Source: Euglena gracilis (Eukaryota > Euglenida > Euglenophyceae > Euglenales). Taken from it: DNA of 64,000 nucleotides. The stretch spans positions 22,185,823 through 22,249,822 of the forward strand of contig CP154955.1 in NCBI GenBank assembly GCA_039621445.1, read 5' to 3'. How positions within the stretch are numbered: the first letter of the stretch is position 1; each line of letters begins with the position of its first letter. Positions 9,201 through 22,400 of the stretch are shown here, piece by piece. Position numbers and translations under genes: made by a program. Below the pieces are notes generated by a model. That model saw nothing but the letters and a program-made list of their open reading frames with translations, was not told the DNA's origin and made no database searches.

Positions 9201-12200
9201 AAAAATGGCGTTCGTTGGGGCGTCCGTTACCAAAGTGCTATTTTGCGCCTCCCGGGCGGTAACTGCTGCGTTTTCCGCACGCCCGCCGCGGGCAAAATTG
9301 CGCCTGTCCGCCCGGCGCCCTTCGCAACAGTCAGGTAAAGGATCGCCGACCTCTAGCCGGGGCGGAGCGCTCGTTTTTGGAGCGCCGGCGCGTCCAACTT
9401 CGGCCGAAAATCACCGAAGAATGGCGTTCGTTGGGACGTCTGTTACCAAGGTGCTATTTTGCGCCTCCCGGGCGGTAACTGCTGCGTTTTCTGCACGCCC
9501 GCCGCGGGCAAAATTGCGCCTGTCCGCCCGGCGCCCTTCGCAACAGTCAGGTAAAGGATCGCCGACCTCTAGCCGGGACGGAGCGCTCGTTTTTGGAGCG
9601 CCGGCGCGTCCAATTTCGGCCGAAAATCACCGAAAAATGGCGTTCGCTGGACGTCCGTTACCAACGTGCTATTTTGCGCCTCCCGGGCGGTAACTGCTGC
9701 GTTTTCCGCACGCCCGCCGCGGGCAAAATTGCGCCTGTCCGCCCGGCGCCCTTCGCAACAGTCAGGTAAAGGATCGCCGACCTCTAGCCGGGGCGGAGCG
9801 CTCGTTTTTGGAGCGCCGGCGCGTCCAGTTCGGCCGAAAATCACCGAAAAATGGCGTTCGTTGGGGCGTCCGTTACCAAAGTGCTATTTTGCGCCTCCCG
9901 GGCGGTAACTGCTGCGTTTTCCGCACGCCCGCCGCGGGCAAAATTGCGCCTGTCCGCCCGGCGCCCTTCGCAACAGTCAGGTAAAGGATCGCCGACCTCT
10001 AGCCGGGGCGGAGCGCTCGTTTTTGGAGCGCCGGCGCGTCCGATTTCGGCCGAAAATCACCGAAAAATGGCGTTCGCTGGGACGTCTGTTACCAAAGTGC
10101 TATTTTGCGCCTCCCGGGCGGTAACTGCTGCGTTTTCCGCACGCCCGCCGCGGGCAAAATTGCGCCTGTCCGCCCGGCGCCCTTCGCAACAGTCAGGTAA
10201 AGGATCGCCGACCTCTAGCCGGGGCGGAGCGCTCGTTTTTGGAGCGCCGGCGCGTCCGATTTCGGCCGAAAATCACCGAAAAATGGCGTTCGTTGGGGCG
10301 TCCGTTACCAAAGTGCTATTTTGCGCCTCCCGGGCGGTAACTGCTGCGTTTTCCGCACGCCCGCCGCGGGCAAAATTGCGCCTGTCCGCCCGCGCCCTTC
10401 GCAACAGTCAGGTAAAGGATCGCCGACCTCTAGCCGGGGCGGAGCGCTCGTTTTTGGAGCGCCGGCGCGTCCAATTTCGGCCGAAAATCACCGAAGAATG
10501 GCGTTCGTTAGGACGTCTGTTACCAAAGTGCTATTTTTCGCCTCCCGGGCGGTAACTGCTGCGTTTTCCGCACGCCCGCCGCGGGCAAAATTGCGCCTGT
10601 CCGCCCGGCGCCCTTCGCAACAGTCAGGTAAAGGATCGCCGACCTCTAGCCGGGGCGGAGCGCTCGTTTTTGGAGCGCCGGCGCGTCCAATTTCGGCCGA
10701 AAATCACCGAAAAATGGCGTTCGCTGGACGTCCGTTACCAACGTGCTATTTTGCGCCTCCCGGGCGGTAACTGCTGCGTTTTCCGCACGCCCGCCGCGGG
10801 CAAAATTGCGCCTGTCCGCCCGGCGCCCTTCAAAACAGTCAGGTAACGGATCGCCGACCTCTAGCCGGGCGGAGCGCTCGTTTTTGGAGCGCCGGCGCGT
10901 CCGATTTCGGCCGAAAATCACCGAAAAATGGCGTTCGTTGGGGCGTCCGTTACCAAAGTGCTATTTTGCGCCTCCCGGGCGGTAACTGCTGCGTTTTCTG
11001 CACGCCCGCCGCGGGCAAAATTGCGCCTGTCCGCCCGGCGCCCTTCGCAACAGTCAGGTAAAGGATCGCCGACCTCTAGCCGGGGCGGAGCGCTCGTTTT
11101 TGGAGCGCCGGCGCGTCCGATTTCGGCCGAAAATCACCGAAAAATGCCGTTCGTTGGGGCGTCCGTTACCAAAGTGCTATTTTGCGCCTCCCGGGCGGTA
11201 ACTGCTGCGTTTTCCGCACGCCCGCCGCGGGCAAAATTGCGCCTGTCCGCCCGGCGCCCTTCGCAACAGTCAGGTAAAGGATCGCCGACCTCTAGCCGGG
11301 GCGGAGCGCTCGTTTTTGGAGCGCCAGCGCGTCCGATTTCGGCCGAAAATCACCGAAAAATGGCGTTCGTTGGGGCGTCCGTTACCAACGTGCTATTTTG
11401 CGCCTCCCGGGCGGTAACTGCTGCGTTTTCCGCACGCCCGCCGCAGGCAAAATTGCGCCTGTCCGCCCGGCGCCCTTCGCAACAGTCAGGTAAAGGATCG
11501 CCGACCTCTAGCCGGGGCGGAGCGCTCGTTTTTGGAGCGCCAGCGCGTCCGATTTCGGCCGAAAATCACCGAAAAATGCCGTTCGTTGGGGCGTCCTTTA
11601 CCAAAGTGCTATTTTGCGCCTCCCGGGCGGTAACTGCTGCGTTTTCCGCACGCCCGCCGCGGGCAAAATTGCGCCTGTCCGCCCGGCGCCCTTCGCAACA
11701 GTCAGGTAAAGGATCGCCGACCTCTAGCCGGGGCGGAGCGCTCGTTTTTGGAGCGCCGGCGCGTCCGATTTCGGCCAAAAATCACCAAAAAATGGCGTTC
11801 GTTGGGGCGTCCGTTACCAACGTGCTATTTTGCGCCTCCCGGGCGGTAACTGCTGCGTTTTCCGCACGCCCGCCGCAGGCAAAATTGCGCCTGTCCGCCC
11901 GGCGCCCTTCGCAACAGTCAGGTAAAGGATCGCCGACCTCTAGCCGGGGCGGAGCGCTCGTTTTTGGAGCGCCGGCGCGTCCGATTTCGGCCGAAAATCA
12001 CCAAAAAAATGGCGTTCGTTGGGGCGTCCGTTACCAAAGTGCTATTTTGCGCCTCCCGGGCGGTAACTGCTGCGTTTTCCGCACGCCCGCCGCGGGCAAA
12101 ATTGCGCCTGTCCGCCCGGCGCCCTTCGCAACAGTCAGGTAAAGGATCGCCGACCTCTAGCCGGGGCGGAGCGCTCGTTTTTGGAGCGCCCGCGCGTCCG

Positions 12201-13999
12201 ATTTCGGCCGAAAATCACCGAAAAATGGCGTTCGTTGGGGCGTCCGTTACCAAAGTGCTATTTTGCGCCTCCCGGGCGGTAACTGCTGCGTTTTCCGCAC
12301 GCCCGCCGCGGGCAAAATTGCGCCTGTCCGCCCGGCGCCCTTCGCAACAGTCAGGTAAAGGATCGCCGACCCCTAGCCGGGGCGGAGCGCTCGTTTTTGG
12401 AGCGCCATTTCGGCCGAAAATCACCGAAAAATGGCGTTCGTTGGGACGTCCGTTACCAACGTGCTATTTTGCGCCTCCCGGGCGGTAACTGCTGCGTTTT
12501 CCGCACGCCCGCCGCGGGCAAAATTGCGCCTGTCCGCCCGGCGCCCTTCGCAACAGTCAGGTAAAGGATCGCCGACCTCTAGCCGGGCGGAGCGCTCGTT
12601 TTTGGAGCGCCGGCGCGTCCGATTTCGGCCGAAAATCACCGAAAAATGGCGTTCGTTGGGGCGTCCGTTACCAAAGTGCTATTTTGCGCCTCCCGGGCGG
12701 TAACTGCTGCGTTTTCCGCACGCCCGCCGCGGGCAAAATTGCGCCTGTCCGCCCGGCGCCCTTCGCAACAGTCAGGTAAAGGATCGCCGACCTCTAGCCG
12801 GGCGGAGCGCTCGTTTTTGGAGCGCCGGCGCGTCCGATTTCGGCCGAAAATCACCGAAAAATGGCGTTCGCTTGGACGTCCGTTACCAAAGTGCTATTTT
12901 GCGCCTCCCGGGCGGTAACTGCTGCGTTTTCCGCACGCCCGCCGCGGGCAAAATTGCGCCTGTCCGCCCGGCGCCCTTCGCAACAGTCAGGTAAAGGATC
13001 GCCGACCTCTAGCCGGGCGGAGCGCTCGTTTTTGGAGCGCCGGCGCGTCCGATTTCGGCCGAAAATCACCGAAAAATGGCGTTCGTTGGGGCGTCCGTTA
13101 CCAAAGTGCTATTTTGCGCCTCCCGGGCGGTAACTGCTGCGTTTTCCGCACGCCCGCCGCGGGCAAAATTGCGCCTGTCCGCCCGGCGCCCTTCGCAACA
13201 GTCAGGTAAAGGATCGCCGACCTCTAGCCGGGGCGGAGCGCTCGTTTTTGGAGCGCCGGCGCGTCCGATTTCGGCCGAAAATCACCGAAAAATGGCGTTC
13301 GTTGGGGCGTCCGTTACCAACGTGCTATTTTGCGCCTCCCGGGCGGTAACTGCTGCGTTTTCCGCACGCCCGCCGCAGGCAAAATTCCGCCAGTCCGCCC
13401 GGCGCCCTTTGCAACAGTCAGGTAAAGGATCGCCGACCTCTAGCCGGGGCGGAGCGCTCGTTTTTGGAGCGCCGGCGCGTCCGATTTGGGCCGAAAATCA
13501 CCGAAAAATGGCGTTCGTTGGGGCGTCCGTTACCAAAGTGCTATTTTGCGCCTCCCGGGCGGTAACTGCTGCGTTTTCCGCACGCCCGCCGCGGGCAAAA
13601 TTGCGCCTGTCCGCCCGGCGCCCTTCGCAACAGTCAGGTGAAGGACCGCCGACCTCTAGCCGGGGCGGAGCGCTCGTTTTTGGAGCGCCAGCGCGTCCGA
13701 TTTCGGCCGAGAATCACCGAAAAATGGCGTTCGTTGGGGCGTCCGTTACCAAAGTGCTATTTTGCGCCTCCCGGGCGGTAACTGCTGCGTTTTCCGCACG
13801 CCCGCCGCGGGCAAAAATTGCGCCTGTCCGCCCGGCGCCCTTCGCAACAGTCAGGTAAAGGATCGCCGACCTCTAGCCGGGGCGGAGCGCTCTTTTTTGG
13901 AGCGCCGGCGCGTCCGATTTTGGCCGAAAATCACCGAAAACTGGCGTTCGTTGGGGCGTCCGTTACCAACGTGCTATTTTGCGCCTCCCGGGCGGTAAC

Positions 14000-14178
14000 G
14001 GACGCCCCAACGAACGCCATTTTTCGGTGATTTTCGGCCGAAACCGGACGCGCTGGCGCTCCAAAAACGAGCGCTCCGCCCCTGCTAGAGGTCGGCGATC
14101 CTTCACCTGACTGTTGCGAAGGGCGCCGGGCGGACAGGCGCAATTTTGCCCGCGGCGGGCGTGCAGAAAACGCAGCAG
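14000..14178 (-). repeat. Single inverted satellite monomer inside array 1
   Basis: Forward sequence stops after GGCGGTAAC (13991-13999). About 179 bp of reverse-oriented monomer follows, and the forward orientation resumes at 14179 with CTATTTTGCGCC. The flipped piece is nearly a full monomer and forms an inverted repeat with its neighbours. Confidence 0.9.
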
Positions 14179-16264
14179 CTATTTTGCGCCTCCCGGGCGG
14201 TAACTGCTGCGTTTTCCGCACACCCGCCGCGGGCAAAATTGCGCCTGTCCGCCTGGAGCCCTTCGTAACAGTCAGGTGAAGGATCGCCGACCTCTAGCCG
14301 GGGCGGAGCGCTCGTTTTTGGAGCGCGCGTCCGATTTGGGCCGAAAATCACCGAAAAATGGCGTTCGTTGGGGCGTCCGTTACCAAAGTGCTATTTTGCG
14401 CCTCCCGGGCGGTAACTGCTGCGTTTTCCGCACGCCCGCCGCGGGCAAAATTGCGCCTGTCCGCCCGGCGCCCTTCGCAACAGTCAGGTAAAGGATCGCC
14501 GACCTCTAGCCAGGGCGGAGCGCTCGTTTTTGGAGCGCCGGCGCGTCCGATTTCGGCCGAAAATCACCGAAAAATGGCGTTCGTTGGGGCGTCCGTTACC
14601 AAAGTGCTATTTTGCGCCTCCCGGGCGGTAACTGCTGCGTTTTCCGCACGCCCGCCGCGGGCAAAATTGCGCCTGTCCGCCCGGCGCCCTTCGCAACAGT
14701 CAGGTAAAGGATCGCCGACCTCTAGCCGGGGCGGAGCGCTCGTTTTTGGAGCGCGCGTCCGATTTGGGCCGAAAATCACCGAAAAATGGCGTTCGTTGGG
14801 GCGTCCGTTACCAACGTGCTATTTTGCGCCTCCCGGGCGGTAACTGCTGCGTTTTCCGCACGCCCGCCGCAGGCAAAATTGCGCCTGTCCGCCCGGCGCC
14901 CTTCGCAACAGTCAGGTAAAGGATCGCCGACCTCTAGCCGGGGCGGAGCGCTCGTTTTCGGAGCGCCAGCGCGTCCGATTTGGGCCGAAAATCACCGAAA
15001 AATGGCGTTCGTTGGGGCGTCCGTTACCAAAGTGCTATTTTGCGCCTCCCGGGCGGTAACTGCTGCGTTTTCCGCACGCCCGCCGCGGGCAAAATTGCGC
15101 CTGTCCGCCCGGCGCCCTTCGCAACAGTCAGGTGAAGGACCGCCGACCTCTAGCCGGGGCGGAGCGCTCGTTTTTGGAGCGCCGGCGCGTCCGATTTCGG
15201 CCGAGAATCACCGAAAAATTCCCGGGCGGTAACTGCTGCGTTTTCTGCACGCCCGCCGCGGGCAAAATTGCGCCTGTCCGCCCGGCGCCCTTCGCAACAG
15301 TCAGGTGAAGGATCGCCGACCTCTAGACGGGGCGGAGCGCTCGTTTTTGGAGCGCCGGCGCGTCCGATTTCGGCCGAAAATCACCGAAAAATGGCGTTCG
15401 TTGGGGCGTCCGTTACCAAAGTGCTATTTTGCGCCTCCCGGGCGGTAACTGCTGCGTTTTCCGCACGCCCGCCGCGGGCAAAATTGCGCCTGTCCGCCCG
15501 GCGCTCTTCGCAACAGTCAGGTGAAGGATCGCCGACCTCTAGACGGGGCGGAGCGCTCGTTTTTGGAGCGCCAGCGCGTCCAGTTTCGGCCGAAAATCAC
15601 CGAAAAATGGCGTTCGTTGGGGCGTCCGTTACCAAAGTGCTATTTTGCGCCTCCCGGGCGGTAACTGCTGCGTTTTCCGCACGCCCGCCGCGGGCAAAAT
15701 TGCGCCTGTCCGCCTGGAGCCCTTCGCAACAGTCAGGTGAAGGATCGCCGACCTCTAGCCGGGGCGGAGCGCTCGTTTTTGGAGCGCCGGCGCGTCCGAT
15801 TTGGGCCGAAAATCACCGAAAAATAGCGATCGTTGGGGCGTCCGTTACCAAAGTGCTATTTTGCGCCTCCCGGGCGTTAACTGCTGCGTTTTCCGCACGT
15901 CCGCCGCGGGCAAAATTGCGCCTGTCCGCCCGGCGCCCTTCGAAACAGTCAGGTAAAGGATCGCCGACCTCTAGCCGGGGCGGAGCGCTCGTTTTTGGAG
16001 CGCCGGCGCGTCGGATTTGGGCCGAAAATCACCGAAAAATGGCGTTCGCTGGGACGTCCGTTACCAACGTGCTATTTTGCGCCTCCCGGGCGGTAACTGC
16101 TGCGTTTTCCGCACGCCCGCCGCGGGCAAAATTGCGCCTGTCCGCCTGGAGCCCTTCGCAACAGTCAGGTGAAGGATCGCCGACCTCTAGCCGGGGCGGA
16201 GCGCTCGTTTTTGGAGCGCCAGCGCGTCCGGTTTCGGCCGAAAATCACCGAAAAATGGCAGTAT

Positions 16265-16491
16265 CGGACGAGTTTCGGACGAGTTTCGGAGGAGTTTCGG
16301 AGGAGTTTCGGAGGAGTTTCGGAGGAGTTTCGGAGGAGTTTCGGAGGAGTTTCGGAGGAGTTTCGGAGGAGTTTCGGAGGAGTTTCGGAGGAGTTTCGGA
16401 GGAGTTTCGGAGGAGTTTCGGAGGAGTTTCGGAGGAGTTTCGGAGGAGTTTCGGAGGAGTTTCGGAGGAGTTTCGGAGGAGTTTCGGAGGA
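16265..16491 (+). repeat. 11-bp minisatellite, 20 complete copies
   Basis: Perfect tandem copies of CGGAGGAGTTT; the first two copies carry CGGACGAGTTT. The tract interrupts a satellite monomer and is flanked on both sides by the satellite string AAAATCACCGAAAAATGGC, so the flank was duplicated when the tract arose. Confidence 0.97.
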
Positions 16492-19400
16492 AAAATCACC
16501 GAAAAATGGCGTTCGCTGGACGTCCGTTACCAACGTGCTATTTTCCGCCTCCCGGGCGGTAACTGCTGCGTTTTCCGCACGCCCGCCGCGGGCAAAATTG
16601 CGCCTGTCCGCCCGGCGCCCTTCGAAACAGTCAGGTAAAGTATCGCCGACCTCAAGCCAGGGCGGAGCGCTCGTTTTTGGAGCGCCGGCGCGTCCAATTT
16701 CGGCCGAAAATCACCGAAAAATGGCGTTCGCTGGGACGTCCGTTACCAACGTGCTATTTTGCGCCTCCCGGGCGGTAACTGCTCCGGTTTCCGCACTCCC
16801 GCCGCAGGCAAAATTGCGCCTGTCCGCCCGGAGCCCTTCGCAACAGTCAGGTAAAGGATCGCCGACCTCTAGCCGGGGCGGAGCGCTCGTTTTTGGAGCG
16901 CCGGCGCGTCCAATTTCGGCCGAAAATCACCGAAAAATGGCGTTCGCTGGGACGTCCGTTACCAACGTGCTATTTTGCGCCTCCCGGGCGGTAACTGCTG
17001 CGTTTTCCGCACGCCCGCCGCGGGCAAAATTGCGCCTGTCCGCCCGGCGCCCTTCGCAACAGTCAGGTAACGGATAGCAGACTTCGAGCCAGGACAGAGC
17101 GCTCGTTTTTGGAGCGCCGGCGCGTCCGATTTCGGCCCAAAATCACCGAAAAATGGCGTTCGTTGGGGCGTCCGTTACCAACGTGCTATTTTGCGCCTCC
17201 CGGGCGGTAACTGCTGCGTTTTCCGCACGCCCGCCGCGGGCAAAATTGCGCCTGTCCGCCCGGCGCCCTTCGCAACAGTCAGGTAAAGGATCGCCGACCT
17301 CTAGCCGGGGCGGAGCGCTCGTTTTTGGAGCGCCAGCACGTCCAATTTCGGCCGAAAATCACCGAAAAATGGCGTTCGCTGGGACGTCCGTTACCAACGT
17401 GCTATTTTGCGCCTCCCGGGCGGTAACTGCTGCGTTTTCCGCACTCCCGCCCCGGGCAAAATTGCGCCTGTCCGCCCGGAGCCCTTTGCAACAGTCAGGT
17501 AAAGATCGCCGACCTCTATCCGGGGCGGAGCGCTCGTTTTTGGAGCGCCGGCGCGTCCAATTTCGGCCGAAAATCACCGAAAAATAACGTTCGCTGGGAC
17601 GTCCGTTACCAACGTGCTATTTTGCGCCTCCCGGGCGGTAACTGCTGCGTTTTCCGCACGCCCGCCGCGGGCAAAATTGCGCCTGTCCGCCCGGCGCCCT
17701 TCGCAACAGTCAGGTAAAGGATCGCCGACCTCTAGCCGGGGCGGAGCGCTCGTTTTTGGAGCGCCGGCGCGTCCAATTTCGGCCGAAAATCACCGAAAAA
17801 TGGTGTTCGCTGGACGTCCGTTACCAACGTGCTATTTTGCGCCTCCCGGGCGGTAACTGCTGCGTTTTCCGCACGCCCGCCGCGGGAAAAATTGCGCCTG
17901 TCCGCCCGGCGCCCTTCGAAACAGTCAGGTAACAGATAGCCGACCTCTAGCCGGGTGGAGCGCTCGTTTTTGGAGCGCCAGCGCGTCCAATTTCGGCCGA
18001 AAATCACCGAAAAATGGCGTTCGCTGGACGTCCGTTACCAACGTGCTATTTTCCGCCTCCCGGGCGGTAACTGCTGCGTTTTCCGCACGCCCGCCGCGGG
18101 CAAAATTGCGCCTGTCCGCCCGGCGCCCTTCGCAACAGTCAAGTAAAGGATCGCCGACCTCTAGCCGGGGCGGAGCGCTCGTTTTTGGAGCGCCGGCGCG
18201 TCCAATTTCGGCCGAAAATCACCGAAAAATGGCGTTCGCTTGGACGTCCGTTACCAACGTGCTATTTTGCGCCTCCCGGGCGGTAACTGCTGCGTTTTCC
18301 GCACTCCCGCCGCGGGCAAAATTGCGCCTGTCCGCCCGGCGCCCTTCGCAACAGTCAGGTAAAGGATCGCCGACCTCTAGCCGGGGCGGAGCGCTCGTTT
18401 TTGGAGCGCCGGCGCGTCCAATTTCGGCCGAAAATCACCGAAAAATGGCGTTCGCTGGGACGTCCGTTACCAACGTGCTATTTTGCGCCTCCCGGGCGGT
18501 AACTGCTGCGTTTTCCGCACGCCCGCCGCGGGCAAAATTGCGCCTGTCCGCCCGGCGCCCTTCGCAACAGTCAGGTAAAGGATCGCCGACCTCTAGCCGG
18601 GGCGGAGCGCTCGTTTTTGGAGCGCCGGCGCGTCCAATTTCGGCCGAAAATCACCGAAAAATGGCGTTCGCTGGACGTCCGTTACCAACGTGCTATTTTG
18701 CGCCTCCCGGGCGGTAACTGCTGCGTTTTCCGCACGCCCGCCGCGGGCAAAATTGCGCCTGTCCGCCCGGCGCCCTTCGAAACAGTCAGGTAACGGATAG
18801 CCGACCTCGAGCCGGGACGGAGCGCTCGTTTTTGGAGCGCCGGCGCGTCCGATTTCGGCCGAAAATCACCGAAAAATGGCGTTCGTTGGGGCGTCCGTTA
18901 CCAAAGTGCTATTTTGCGCCTCCCGGGCGGTAACTGCTGCGTTTTCCGCACGCCCGCCGCAGGCAAAATTGCGCCTGTCCGCCCGGCGCCCTTTGCAACA
19001 GTCAGGTAAAGGATCGCCGACCTCTAGCCGGGACGGAGCGCTCGTTTTTGGAGCGCCTGCGCGTCCAATTTCGGCCGAAAATCACCGAAAAATGGCGTTC
19101 GCTGGACGTCCGTTACCAACGTGCTATTTTGCGCCTCCCGGGCGGTAACTGCTGCGTTTTCCGCACGCCCGCCGCGGGCAAAATTGCGCCTGTCCGCCCG
19201 GCGCCCTTCGCAACAGTCAGGTAAAGGATCGCCGACCTCTAGCCGGGGCGGAGCGCTCGTTTTTGGAGCGCCGGCGCGTCCGATTTCGGCCGAAAATCAC
19301 CGAAAAATGGCGTTCGTTGGGGCGTCCGTTACCAAAGTGCTATTTTGCGCCTCCCGGGCGGTAACTGCTGCGTTTTCCGCACGCCCGCCGCGGGCAAAAT

Positions 19401-22400
19401 TGCGCCTGTCCACCCGGCGCCCTTCGCAACAGTCAGGTAAAGGATCGCCGACCTCTAGCCGGGGCGGAGCGCTCGTTTTTGGAGCGCCGGCGCGTCCAAT
19501 TTCGGCCGAAAATCACCGAAAAATGGCGTTCGCTGGGACGTCCGTTACCAAAGTGCTATTTTGCGCCTCCCGGCGGTAACTGCTGCGTTTTCCGCACGCC
19601 CGCCGCGGGCAAAATTGCGCCTGTCCGCCCGGCGCCCTTCGCAACAGTCAGGTAAAGGATCGCCGACCTCTAGCCGGGGCGGAGCGCTCGTTTTTGGAGC
19701 GCCGGCGCGTCCGATTTCGGCCGAAAATCACCAAAAAATGGCGTTCGTTGGGGCGTCCGTTACCAAAGTGCTATTTTGCGCCTCCCGGGCGGTAACTGCT
19801 GCGTTTTCCGCACGCCCGCCGCGGGCAAAATTGCGCCTGTCCGCCCGGCGCCCTTCGCAACAGTCAGGTAAAGGATCGCCGACCTCTAGCCGGGGCGGAG
19901 CGCTCGTTTTTGGAGCGCCGGCGCGTCCGATTTCGGCCGAAAATCACCAAAAATGGCGTTCGTTGGGGCGTCCGTTACCAAAGTGCTATTTTGCGCCTCC
20001 CGGGCGGTAACTGCTGCGTTTTCCGCACGCCCGCCGCGGGCAAAATTGCGCCTGTCCGCCCGGCGCCCTTCGCAACAGTCAGGTAAAGGATCGCCGACCT
20101 CTAGCCGGGGCGGAGCGCTCGTTTTTGGAGCGCCGGCGCGTCCGATTTCGGCCGAAAATCACCGAAAAATGGCGTTCGTTGGGGCGTCCGTTACCAAAGT
20201 GCTATTTTGCGCCTCCCGGGCGGTAACTGCTGCGTTTTCCGCACGCCCGCCGCGGCAAAATTGCGCCTGTCCGCCCGGCGCCCTTCGCAACAGTCAGGTA
20301 AAGGATCGCCGACCTCTAGCCGGGGCGGAGCGCTCGTTTTTGGAGCGCCGGCGCGTCCGATTTCGGCCGAAAATCACCGAAAAATGGCGTTCGTTGGGGC
20401 GTCCGTTACCAAAGTGCTATTTTCCGCCTCCCGGGCGGTAACTGCTGCGTTTTCCGCACGCCCGCCGCGGGCAAAATTGCGCCTGTCCGCCCGGCGCCCT
20501 TCGCAACAGTCAGGTAAAGGATCGCCGACCTCTAGCCGGGGCGGAGCGCTCGTTTTTGGAGCGCCGGCGCGTCCGATTTCGGCCGAAAATCACCGAAAAA
20601 TGGCGTTCGTTGGGGCGTCCGTTACCAAAGTGCTATTTTGCGCCTCCCGGGCGGTAACTGCTGCGTTTTCCGCACGCCCGCCGCGGGCAAAATTGCGCCT
20701 GTCCGCCGGGCGCCCTTCGCAACAGTCAGGTAAAGGATCGCCGACCTCTAGCCGGGGCGGAGCGCTCGTTTTTGGAGCGCCGGCGCGTCCGATTTCGGCC
20801 GAAAATCACCGAAAAATGGCGTTCGTTGGGGCGTCCGTTACCAAAGTGCTATTTTGCGCCTCCCGGGCGGTAACTGCTGCGTTTTCCGCACGCCCGCCGC
20901 GGGAAAAATTGCGCCTGTCCGCCCGGCGCCCTTCGCAACAGTCAGGTAACGGATAGCCGACCTCGAGCCGGGGCGGAGCGCTCGTTTTTGGAGCGCCGGC
21001 GCGTCCGATTTCGGCCGAAAATCACCGAAAAATGGCGTTCGTTGGGGCGTCCGTTACCAAAGTGCTATTTTGCGCCTCCCGGGCGGTAACTGCTGCGTTT
21101 TCCGCACGCCCGCCGCGGGCAAAATTGCGCCTGTCCGCCGGGCGCCCTTCGCAACAGTCAGGTAAAGGATCGCCGACCTCTAGCCGGGGCGGAGCGCTCG
21201 TTTTTGGAGCGCCGGCGCGTCCGATTTCGGCCGAAAATCACCGAAAAATGGCGTTCGTTGGGGCGTCCGTTACCAAAGTGCTATTTTGCGCCTCCCGGGC
21301 GGTAACTGCTGCGTTTTCCGCACGCCCGCCGCGGGCAAAATTGCGCCTGTCCGCCCGGCGCCCTTCGCAACAGTCAGGTAAAGGATCGCCGACCTCTAGC
21401 CGGGGCGGAGCGCTCGTTTTTGGAGCGCCTGCGCGTCCGATTTCGGCCGAAAATCACCGAAAAATGGCGTTCGTTGGGGCGTCCGTTACCAAAGTGCTAT
21501 TATGCGCCTCCCGGGGGGTAACTGCTGCGTTTTCCGCACGCCCGCCATGGACAAAATTGCGCCTGTCCGCCCGGCGCCCTTCGAAACAGTCAGGTAAAGG
21601 ATCGCCGACCTCTAGCCGGGGCGGAGCGCTCGTTTTTGGAGCGCCGGCGCGTCCGATTTCGGCCGAAAATCACCGAAAAATGGCGTTCGTTGGGGCGTCC
21701 GTTACCAAAGTGCTATTTTGCTCCTCCCGGGCGGTAACTGCTGCGTTTTCCGCACGCCCGCCGCGGGCAAAATTGCGCCTGTCCGCCGGGCGCCCTTCGC
21801 AACAGTCAGGTAAAGGATCGCCGACCTCTAGCCGGGGCGGAGCGCTCGTTTTTGGAGCGCCGGCGCGTCCGATTTCGGCCGAAAATAACCGAAAAATGGC
21901 GTTCGTTGGGGCGTCCGTTACCAAAGTGCTATTTTGCGCCTCCCGGGCGGTAACTGCTGCGTTTTCCGCACGCCCGCCGCGGGCAAAATTCCGCCTGTCC
22001 GCCCGGAGCCCTTCGCAACAGTCAGGTAAAGATCGCCGCTCGTTTTTGGAGCGCCGGCGCGTCCAATTTAGGCCGAAAATCACCGAAAAATGGCGTTCGC
22101 TGGGACGTCCGTTACCAACGTGCTATTTTGCGCCTCCCGGGCGGTAACTGCTGCGTTTTCCGCACGCCCGCCGCGGGCAAAATTGCGCCTGTCCGCCCGG
22201 CGCCCTTCGCAACAGTCAGGTAAAGGATCGCCGACCTCTAGCCGGGGCGGAGCGCTCGTTTTTGGAGCGCCGGCGCGTCCAATTTCGGCCGAAAATCACC
22301 GAAAAATGGCGTTCGCTGGGACGTCCGTTACCAACGTGCTATTTTGCGCCTCCCGGGCGGTAACTGCTGCGTTTTCCGCACGCCCGCCGCGGGCAAAATT

